Positions 58,102-64,000 of a DNA stretch of 64,000 nucleotides are shown piece by piece. The stretch is from positions 62,001 through 126,000 of the forward strand of contig CAJXMD010000001.1 of the NCBI GenBank assembly GCA_913056165.1. Reading direction: 5' to 3'. Both the position numbers and the translations under genes were made by a program. The stretch's first letter is position 1; every line of letters starts with the position of its first letter. The DNA is from an uncultured Halieaceae bacterium. Its GTDB lineage: Bacteria > Pseudomonadota > Gammaproteobacteria > Pseudomonadales > Halieaceae. The notes below the pieces were generated by a model. That model ran no database searches, was not told the DNA's origin, and saw only the letters and a list, made by a program, of their open reading frames with translations.

Positions 58102-58646
58102 AGATTCTGATATGGAAGTATCAGTGATCCGCTGTTAGTCGTTTGGCCGGATAGTATAAGAGCAGACTGGATTTCACAAAATCCTGCTTAGTACCGATAT
58201 AGCTCGGTTGCGCCGAATCTCTAGAGTTGCCAGGAGTGGTCTCTTACGCCTTGGTGAAAGGCAAATTTGTAACGCCGTCTCTTTTACGTACTAAGTATTA
58301 ATATAAATACTTATATAGAAAGATAGTTATATTGATGTTGTTGTTATTAGCAACCGCGAAGTCGTTGGATAACAAGATTAAAACCGCTTTTTAAAAGGGT
58401 TTTACGACTGTATAGGCTTGGGTGCACAAGGGGTTAAAGTCTTGTACAAGCGCGGAGTTGATTGGGGATAAAAGCTCCAACAACACTAATCGCGTGAAAG
58501 CAAAGACTTATTCCTCAGTGTATCAACCGGAGACACACAACTTCAGCCGACACCAAATGTCATTAAAAGGGTTATCCCCTGCCAAAGCCCAGATCGGTGT
58601 GCAATCCTGTCTGCGAGCTGTGTATAAAGGGTTGATACAGGAAAGA
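58102..58646. other. oriC-like intergenic region between mnmG and mnmE
   Basis: 545 bp without a supported gene. From mnmG outward it holds the possible promoter, an AT-rich block (58282-58340) with a 7-bp inverted repeat (58293-58299 / 58306-58312), then TTATTAG (58344-58350), 13 bp, and a box ending GGATAACAAG (58364-58376). From memory the E. coli oriC has TTATTAG, 13 bp and TGTGGATAACAAG at the R1 box, the same spacing. Further DnaA-box-like sites are at 58463-58471 (-, TTATCCCCA), 58572-58580 (+, TTATCCCCT) and 58619-58627 (-, TTATACACA). Orders and orientations parallel R1, R3, R4. None is a perfect box. Confidence 0.5.
58153..58179 (-). promoter_or_regulatory. Possible mnmG promoter
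   Basis: TTGTGA (58174-58179, - strand) and TATACT (58153-58158) lie 52 bp before mnmG but the spacer is only 15 bp, shorter than optimal. Low confidence; listed because a promoter is expected in this long gap, as with gidA beside E. coli oriC. Confidence 0.3.
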
Positions 58647-60002
58647 TTACTTCCCAATACAAAAGCTCGAGAAGATCTTCCCTAAAAGGTCATCGCTTGT
58701 CACTCTTCCTGTTATCTCACCAAGTTTCTCGTGAGCTTGCCGGAGATCTTCGGCGAGTAACTCACCGGCACTGTAGGTCGAAAAACGTTGAAGCGACTCG
58801 TTAAGGTGATTCGCCACATTGGTCAGGGTGTTTACATGCCTTTTCCTGGCGCTGAATAGGGATGAAGCGTTAGCCGTCACCCCTAATGCGGACAGTATTT
58901 GTTTTTTTAGAGCATCGACACCCTCTCCGCTTACGGTTGATATCGCCGAAAATTGATCCTGTTGGTCGTCGTTGATTCCTGGAGCGCGCCCAGATAAATC
59001 GATTTTGTTGAGCACTCGCAAGACCTTTTTATCTAAGGCAAGCGGCATGTTTTCGTTGTCGGTGATCGAATCGTCTATCACTTCAAGCACTAAATCAGCT
59101 TCCTGAATTGCTAATTTTGCTCGCCTAACCCCTTCCACCTCAACCTGATCGGAAGTCTCTCTTAGACCAGCAGTATCACTAAAAATGATGGGCACCCCAC
59201 CTAAGTTTATAGTGGTTGTGAGAACATCTCGCGTTGTGCCAGCTTGTGAGGTGACGATGGCGACGGCTTCTTTTGCCAGCAGGTTGAGCAGGCTGCTTTT
59301 GCCGGCGTTCGGTGCACCAGCGAGAACAACGTTAGCCCCTTCCTGAAAAAGCCGACCCTGATTAGCCGTTGATAAGAGGTCACGGACACGCTGACACAGA
59401 TCAAGCAAACGCGCCTCCACTTTCCCATCCGAGAGAAAATCAACCTCCTCTTCCGGAAAATCGATGGCTGCCTCTATAAAAACCCGGAGCGCGGTAATCT
59501 CGTCAGCCAGCTCATTTACAAGGTTAGAAAAATCCCCTCTCAAGGATGCTTGGGCTTGTGTTGCAGCGGATTCAGTTTGTGCGTTGATGAGATCAGCAAC
59601 CGCTTCTGCTTGCAGCAGGTCCATCTTCCCATTTAGGAAGGCGCGTTCGGAAAACTCTCCTGGTCTAGCCTGTCTTGCGCCATGAGCGATGCAGGTACTT
59701 ACCAACCGATTAAGCGTTGCAGCGCTTCCATGAATCTGACATTCCACCACGTCTTCACCGGTAAACGAGGCAGGGCCAGGAAAAAACAATAAAATACCAT
59801 CATCAATCACGTGATTCTGACTGTCGGAGAAGGTGCAGTAGTAGGCGTGCCGGGGAGATACTGGTTGCTCCTGTTTATGAGAAATAGTCAGGGCAATATT
59901 GCATGCTAAGGGGCCTGAGAGGCGTATAACACCTACACCCCCCGGTCCTGCACCAGAGGCGATAGCAACAATCGTGTCAGTATCTAGGGATGATGAGGGC
60001 AT
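58647..60002 (-). CDS. mnmE: tRNA modification GTPase MnmE (TrmE)
   Basis: A 451-residue GTPase partnering MnmG. N-terminal tetrahydrofolate-binding domain (DTIVAIASGAGPGGVGVIRLSG), a helical domain, and the inserted G domain: GAPNAGKSSLLNLL (P-loop, about residue 220), DTAGLRETSDQVE, NKIDLSG. The protein ends with the invariant CIGK. The ATG at 60002 is preferred; a longer frame to 60029 would overlap yidC by 14 nt. Confidence 0.97.
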   Translation of the reverse strand: MPSSSLDTDTIVAIASGAGPGGVGVIRLSGPLACNIALTISHKQEQPVSPRHAYYCTFSDSQNHVIDDGILLFFPGPASFTGEDVVECQIHGSAATLNRLVSTCIAHGARQARPGEFSERAFLNGKMDLLQAEAVADLINAQTESAATQAQASLRGDFSNLVNELADEITALRVFIEAAIDFPEEEVDFLSDGKVEARLLDLCQRVRDLLSTANQGRLFQEGANVVLAGAPNAGKSSLLNLLAKEAVAIVTSQAGTTRDVLTTTINLGGVPIIFSDTAGLRETSDQVEVEGVRRAKLAIQEADLVLEVIDDSITDNENMPLALDKKVLRVLNKIDLSGRAPGINDDQQDQFSAISTVSGEGVDALKKQILSALGVTANASSLFSARKRHVNTLTNVANHLNESLQRFSTYSAGELLAEDLRQAHEKLGEITGRVTSDDLLGKIFSSFCIGK

Positions 60003-60015
60003 GAACGCGCCTCTG

Positions 60016-61701
60016 TTATCGGGTGACACCTTCTCTTTCGATTCGGCGAGTAATTACAAATTGTTGGGCCATCGAAAGAAGATTATTCACGACCCAATAC
60101 AACACCAAGCCGGAGGGGAACCAGAGGAAAAAGAAGGTAAATACGACCGGAAGCCATTGCATAATTTTAGCTTGCATTGGATCCGGTGGTGGCGGGTTTA
60201 GCTTTTGCATGAAGAACATGGACGCGCCCATCATTAGCGGCAATACAAAGTAGGGGTCCATCGCCGACAGATCATCAATCCAGAGCGCGAAAGGTGCTTG
60301 GCGCAGCTCAACAGATTCCATCAGCACCCAGTAAAGCGCGATAAATACTGGCATTTGAATTAAAATAGGCAGGCAGCCCCCCATGGGGTTGATTTTTTCC
60401 TTCTTATAAAGCTCCATCATCGCCTGGGATTGTTTTTGCTTGTCTTCTGCGTATTGCTCGCGGATTGCCACCATTTTTGGCTGCACTTTTCTCATTTTCG
60501 CCATTGATCTGTAGCTAGCGGCAGAGAGCTGAAAAAAGACCGCTTTGACCAGTACAGTCAGCATGATGATGGCGACGCCCCAATTTGTAACGACGCTTTG
60601 AATCTTGGTCAGCAACCAAAACAGCGGCTGAGCGATCCACCACAACCACCCATAGTCAACGACCAGATCCAAATGGGTCGCTAATTCTGCCAACGCATAC
60701 TGATTCTTGGGGCCGACGTATAAGGTGCCCTGCCATCGCCCCGTCATACCTGGAGCGACTACCAGTGCAGGGCTGGTGAAACCTGCAATATTAAGACCGC
60801 CACTTGTTTGTCTTGTTGAGTAAGCATGGGTATCACTGTCTGAGGGGATCCATGCTGCCACAAAATAATGTTGAATCATGGCGATCCAGCCACCTTCTAG
60901 CTTTCCCTTCCACGGGTCCTCTGCCATATCGTTGAAAGTAAATTTTTTGAATCGGTCTTCGGCTGTTGTCGTTGCGGCGCCGAGGAATGGTTGCATGCCA
61001 AAGCCACTGGTATCCGTGTTGGGAGGCGGTGAGTTATCACGTTTGATTTGAGCGAACGGAACCGCACGCCATACTGAATCGCTGTTGTTAGCCACCTCGT
61101 AGGCGATGTTGACGGCGTAGTTATCTGGGGTGAAAGAAAAGGTTTTGTGGATGGTCACACTCCCACCAGCCGAATGGCGGAGGGTGATCTTGAGCGGCTT
61201 ACCGGGTTGCATCTGGTAGGACATAGCGTCGGAGTCAAAAACGGCTCGAGAAGAGGAGTCGATGCCATCGGGACCAACCAGGCCAGACTGTGCCGTATAG
61301 GTGCGTAGCGAGTTTTGTTCCAGAAGGACGAAGGGTACGTCAGGGGTGTCGATGTTATCAGGGTAATCCAACAGGGCCGTCTCAATGACATCGCCGCCGT
61401 TTAGATCGATGACGAGTTCAAGAAGGTCTGTGGTAACGGTGACATATCGTTGACTGCTTTGTTCGTCGCTTACGGGGGTTGCAGTGCTCTCTGAGTCGAC
61501 ACTTGGTAGCTCTTCGACCGAGCTGACAACCGTGTCGAGATTTGTTTCAGCTGCCAAAACCGGGGTTTGAGTTTCCTGTTCAGCGACGCGCTGGCGCTCT
61601 GGTTCAATGACGCGCTCTGCCTTAAAGGCATTCCATTCAATAAGTAATAGCAAAGTGATTGCGGCGGACGAGGCGATGAGAAGAAATCGTTGAAAATCCA
61701 T
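60016..61701 (-). CDS. yidC: Membrane protein insertase YidC
   Basis: A 561-residue Oxa1-family insertase. An N-terminal anchor (FLLIASSAAITLLLLIEW) precedes a large periplasmic P1 domain (about 60-340) and then five core helices with the conserved segment QMPVFIALYWVLMESVELRQAPFALWIDDL (about 455-485, in part). The cytoplasmic loop contains MRKVQPKMVAIREQYAEDKQKQSQAMM (in part). The start overlaps the yidD stop by 1 bp (TGATG). Confidence 0.96.
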   Translation of the reverse strand: MDFQRFLLIASSAAITLLLLIEWNAFKAERVIEPERQRVAEQETQTPVLAAETNLDTVVSSVEELPSVDSESTATPVSDEQSSQRYVTVTTDLLELVIDLNGGDVIETALLDYPDNIDTPDVPFVLLEQNSLRTYTAQSGLVGPDGIDSSSRAVFDSDAMSYQMQPGKPLKITLRHSAGGSVTIHKTFSFTPDNYAVNIAYEVANNSDSVWRAVPFAQIKRDNSPPPNTDTSGFGMQPFLGAATTTAEDRFKKFTFNDMAEDPWKGKLEGGWIAMIQHYFVAAWIPSDSDTHAYSTRQTSGGLNIAGFTSPALVVAPGMTGRWQGTLYVGPKNQYALAELATHLDLVVDYGWLWWIAQPLFWLLTKIQSVVTNWGVAIIMLTVLVKAVFFQLSAASYRSMAKMRKVQPKMVAIREQYAEDKQKQSQAMMELYKKEKINPMGGCLPILIQMPVFIALYWVLMESVELRQAPFALWIDDLSAMDPYFVLPLMMGASMFFMQKLNPPPPDPMQAKIMQWLPVVFTFFFLWFPSGLVLYWVVNNLLSMAQQFVITRRIEREGVTR

Positions 61702-61994
61702 CAGACCAGATCTTTGGGTTGTTTATAGGAGGATGTAAGCTTTTTGTCAGGAACCGGATCATACCCCCCATTGCAGCCCGGGTGACAGCGCGCAAGACGA
61801 TTAATACCCAGCCACAGCCCCCTCAACAGCCCGTGTCTCTCAATAGCGGTTTGTGTGTATCGCGAGCATGAAGGCTCAAACCGGCAGTAGCGACCCACCC
61901 AAGGACTCAGAACAAGCCGATAACCCTTGATCAAGACGATAGCTATACTTCTCGGGATAGAAGTTATGGCCTTTAACTGATGTGAAAACATCAT
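61701..61994 (-). CDS. yidD: Membrane protein insertion efficiency factor YidD
   Basis: A 97-residue small membrane-associated protein: YRLVLSPWVGRYCRFEPSCSRYTQTAI near residue 25 (in part) and RCHPGCNGGYDPVP at the end are exact family hallmarks (the cysteine-rich haemolysin-like fold). It lies between rnpA and yidC, which is almost universal. Two consecutive ATG codons make the exact start uncertain by one residue. Confidence 0.96.
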   Translation of the reverse strand: MMFSHQLKAITSIPRSIAIVLIKGYRLVLSPWVGRYCRFEPSCSRYTQTAIERHGLLRGLWLGINRLARCHPGCNGGYDPVPDKKLTSSYKQPKDLV

Positions 61995-61995
61995 C

Positions 61996-62388
61996 TTACG
62001 CTGGTGGTGTGTTGTGAGCCAAAGCGATGGCGTTGTTAATTTTAGCCCAGAGAGCCCTGAGGACGGCGCTTAGTTCCCTGTTGCTCAGGTCGGTTATGCC
62101 TGGTTTGCACAAAAACACACAGTCTAATGGGGCGTTGGTTCCTTCCTTACGAAAGAACTCCCGAGTTAGTCGTTTAATGCGGTTTCTTTCGACAGCGTGC
62201 TTGGCGTGCTTTTTTGCAACCACCAAACCAAGCCGACCGTGAGGTTGGTCATTCGGTGCGGCTAGTACCATGGCGTATTTGTGATGCGCTTTGATCTGTG
62301 GGGCATTAAAAACCCGCCTGTATTCAGCGGGCTTAATCAAACGTTTATTGCGACTAAAATCTAGCTTGCGGTCATCGCCACTTGGCAC
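61996..62388 (-). CDS. rnpA: Ribonuclease P protein component RnpA
   Basis: A 130-residue basic protein that binds the RNase P RNA and pre-tRNA leader. The RNR motif is AVERNRIKRLTREFFR near residue 62; LGLVVAKKHAKHAV precedes it. N-terminal LDFSRNKRLIKPAEYRRVF is conserved. Forty-eight bp downstream of rpmH, it is part of the rpmH-rnpA-yidD-yidC transcript. Confidence 0.96.
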   Translation of the reverse strand: MPSGDDRKLDFSRNKRLIKPAEYRRVFNAPQIKAHHKYAMVLAAPNDQPHGRLGLVVAKKHAKHAVERNRIKRLTREFFRKEGTNAPLDCVFLCKPGITDLSNRELSAVLRALWAKINNAIALAHNTPPA

Positions 62389-62436
62389 GGCAATACCTTC
62401 AGATTGAGCGCTACAGCTTGGAGGACGAGGAGCCTA

Positions 62437-62571
62437 TCAGGCTGAGAGCTGCTTTCTGCCCCTGGCTCGGCGGCGAGACAACACTTGTCGGCCAGCTTTT
62501 GTGGCCATCCGAGCGCGGAATCCGTGAGTGCGCTTGCGCTTTAGGACACTGGGTTGAAACGTACGCTTCAT
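62437..62571 (-). CDS. rpmH: 50S ribosomal protein bL34
   Basis: A 44-residue, very basic protein: [20 protein letters not shown], then [22 protein letters not shown]. Full-length and standard. It is the first gene of the - strand block and lies 611 bp from the divergent dnaA. Confidence 0.98.
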   Translation of the reverse strand: MKRTFQPSVLKRKRTHGFRARMATKAGRQVLSRRRARGRKQLSA

Positions 62572-62605
62572 GAGCTAAACCTGCCGATAGAAAATAGGGT
62601 CGCGC

Positions 62606-62634
62606 ATAGTAGGGTAACAGCGCTGCGGATACAA
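62606..62634 (-). promoter_or_regulatory. Sigma-70 promoter of rpmH
   Basis: On the - strand TTGTAT (62629-62634), a 17-bp spacer and TACTAT (62606-62611) lie 34 bp before rpmH. The spacing is ideal and the site is where the conserved rpmH promoter is found in relatives. Confidence 0.6.
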
Positions 62635-63005
62635 GGTCTTGGTAATACTTACGACCCCGTGTAAGTAGCGACTAAATAGCGATCCACCTTAGCAGCGACC
62701 CAGCTTACCCACTTCAATCAGGGTCGCCCGATCATTCGGCCTTTTGGGGCGATGGTAAAAACACAAAAATTATTTTTATGTTGGTCGACACTACCGCCAA
62801 GAGGGTCTTCAGCAGTGCGAGCCCTGGTTGATCTCTAAAGCAGTTGTGACCAATAACACAGGGCTTAAAGCCAGCTTGTCAACAGGTTATACACAGCCGG
62901 TTGCCTGTGGGCACTTGAAACCAACACCAAAACCAAGTAGGCAAAAAAAAACCTATAACCCTATGATTTTATGGAAATAAAAACCATTTGCGCCACAAGT
63001 TTTTT

Positions 63006-63014
63006 TGTGGATAA
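63006..63014 (-). promoter_or_regulatory. Perfect DnaA box
   Basis: TGTGGATAA on the + strand is TTATCCACA on the - strand, an exact match to the DnaA-box consensus, directly next to an A/T-rich block and 169 bp from the dnaA start. It may serve replication, dnaA autoregulation or both. Confidence 0.75.
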
Positions 63015-63182
63015 CTATGCCAATGGCGCTGGGGTCGTTGCTCCAGCCGAGAAGTGAGTGGGTGCCGGTATAACAATTAGCTCCGGTGCTCGGGGGTGTG
63101 TAAATCCAGTGGTTATCCGAGGGAACCCTCTCGATTTGCGGTTTTCTGTCTCGTCAGGGGCAGTTTTTTTGGAGAAAGCTCA

Positions 63183-64000
63183 GTGTCTTTAAGTTCAACG
63201 AATGTGGATGTGTGGCAACGCTGCCTGACGCGACTCCGCGATGCGCTCCCATTACAACAATTCAACACATGGATTAGGCCGCTTAAGGCAAGCCAGGCCG
63301 AGGGTGGGGTCACGTTGGCGGCGCCCAATCGGTTTATTCGCGATTTCGTTGAAGACAAATATGGCGCCTTGATTGCTGAGGTCGTGTCAGAGGCAACTTC
63401 GCCGGGGCTTGCTCGGTGGTCTATCGTTGTGGGTGAGCACTCGGGGGTTTCGGCGCTTGGAACGGCGCAACAACCACAGGGTTCGGCACCTCCTGTGGTA
63501 CAGGGTTCCTCGCTGGCTCAGGGGCAAACCGGTGTTACTTCGATACCAGGCCTCTCCGCATCAAGGTCCTCTGCCACACCAATAAGGCCTGTGGCAGCAG
63601 TTGCCCCAACTCATCAGCACAACCTCGTCGACAACTACACATTTACTTCGTTTGTTGAAGGTAAAAGCAATCAGTTGGCGCTAGCGGCAGCGCAGCAGGT
63701 CGCAGAAAACCCGGGCGATTCTTACAACCCTTTGTTTTTATATGGCGGGGTTGGTCTGGGTAAAACCCACCTCATGCATGCGGTCGGCAACGCGCTGCGC
63801 CAGACCAAACCTGACGCGCGGATCGTGTATCTTCATTCCGAGCGATTTGTCGCAGATATGGTCAAGGCGCTACAGCTAAATGCGATCAGCGATTTCAAGC
63901 GCTACTACCGATCGGTTGATGCCCTTCTAATCGACGACATCCAATTCTTCGCGAACAAAGATCGTTCACAGGAGGAGTTTTTTCATACCTTCAACGCGCT
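63183..64000 (+). CDS. dnaA: Chromosomal replication initiator DnaA (5' part)
   Basis: The first ~272 residues of DnaA, running off the window. The GTG start at 63183 follows a GGAG ribosome site (63171-63174). Domain I (VDVWQRCLTRLRDALPLQQFNTWIRPL) and the variable Ser/Gln-rich domain II are followed by the domain III AAA+ core: NYTFTSFVEGKSNQLALAAA, Walker A YGGVGLGKTHLMHAVGN, LHSERFVADMVKALQ and Walker B LLIDDIQFFANK. The DNA-binding domain IV lies outside the window. A perfect DnaA box upstream suggests autoregulation. Confidence 0.97.
   Translation, partial: MSLSSTNVDVWQRCLTRLRDALPLQQFNTWIRPLKASQAEGGVTLAAPNRFIRDFVEDKYGALIAEVVSEATSPGLARWSIVVGEHSGVSALGTAQQPQGSAPPVVQGSSLAQGQTGVTSIPGLSASRSSATPIRPVAAVAPTHQHNLVDNYTFTSFVEGKSNQLALAAAQQVAENPGDSYNPLFLYGGVGLGKTHLMHAVGNALRQTKPDARIVYLHSERFVADMVKALQLNAISDFKRYYRSVDALLIDDIQFFANKDRSQEEFFHTFNA

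Larger units (their letters stand above)
62572..63182. other. rpmH-dnaA intergenic region, candidate origin of replication
   Basis: 611 bp without a supported gene apart from the rpmH promoter. DnaA boxes: TTATACACA at 62887-62895 (+, one mismatch) and a perfect TTATCCACA on the - strand at 63006-63014 (read TGTGGATAA); a weak TTATCCGAG is at 63113-63121. AT-rich blocks lie at about 62755-62780 and 62942-63006. Three short repeats of TAGCGAC/TAGCGAT/CAGCGAC lie at 62666-62699 and an inverted repeat GAGGG/CCCTC at 63119-63130. The switch from - strand genes to + strand dnaA here is what an origin would show. In Pseudomonas oriC has been mapped between rpmH and dnaA. Confidence 0.6.

Noticed and set aside
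58422..58685. 87-codon + strand frame in the mnmG-mnmE gap
   Set aside because: No ribosome site, low-complexity product and overlap with the mnmE 3' end; the region reads better as an origin-like regulatory stretch.

Overview
This 64 kb window is a dense, almost uninterrupted run of core chromosomal genes from a gammaproteobacterium. It ends inside dnaA and so lies beside the chromosomal origin. The gene order matches the Pseudomonadales/Cellvibrionales side of the class: pilT / yggS-proC-yggT-metX-metW; coaBC...argB...pyrE / crc-rph-yicC-gmk-rpoZ-spoT-ridA-recG; and dnaA / rpmH-rnpA-yidD-yidC-mnmE-mnmG-rsmG-parA-parB-atpIBEFHAGDC-glmU-glmS. Short intergenic gaps, many 1-14 nt overlaps, frequent TTG/GTG starts and a TRAP transporter suggest a compact aquatic (probably marine) member of that group. 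The assignment is an inference from synteny and protein character; no 16S gene is present. I saw no tRNA, rRNA, insertion sequence, prophage or CRISPR array.

Layout. 0-4.4 kb: 3' end of metF, rsmE, a membrane-anchored alpha/beta hydrolase, gshB, yqgE and ruvX. 4.4-11.6 kb: pilT facing a long + strand operon running from yggS through proC, yggT, metX-metW, a DUF4426 gene, rdgB and hemW. 11.5-16.4 kb: a - strand block holding trmB, a DUF423 gene, rpoH and ftsX-ftsE-ftsY. 16.4-19.7 kb: rsmD, coaD, mutM, rpmG-rpmB and radC. 19.7-33.7 kb: coaBC, argB, slmA, pyrE, a Crc-like gene, rph, yicC, gmk, rpoZ, spoT, ridA, an SDR gene, recG and ubiA. 33.7-43.2 kb: the least ordinary part, with a COG3146 acyltransferase-like gene, yaaA, a TRAP transporter whose receptor gene is inverted and separated from the permeases, uvrD, and two uncharacterised envelope genes. 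43.3-62.6 kb: a long - strand block of glmS, glmU, the full ATP synthase operon, parB, parA, rsmG, mnmG, mnmE, yidC, yidD, rnpA and rpmH. 62.6-64 kb: the rpmH/dnaA intergenic region and the start of dnaA.

How the genes work together. The window links nucleotide supply (gmk, pyrE, rdgB), ppGpp control (spoT, rpoZ), cofactor and amino-acid synthesis (coaBC, coaD, metX/metW, proC, argB), envelope building (glmS, glmU, yidC, ftsEX), protein targeting (ftsY, yidC), ribosome and tRNA modification (rsmE, rsmD, rsmG, trmB, mnmE, mnmG), DNA repair (mutM, recG, uvrD, ruvX, radC) and chromosome replication and segregation (dnaA, parA, parB, slmA).

The most notable non-coding signals are three. First, a perfect CIRCE (HrcA operator) lies immediately upstream of rpoH, overlapping a sigma-70-like promoter. 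Second, a 545-bp AT-rich region between mnmG and mnmE has the layout and spacing of the E. coli oriC but with degenerate DnaA boxes. Third, the rpmH/dnaA region carries a perfect DnaA box. I did not find an unmistakable new multi-gene system; the best candidates for undescribed biology are the CIRCE-rpoH wiring, the double origin-like architecture, and the tandem-SPOR / small periplasmic protein pair at 41.6-43.2 kb.
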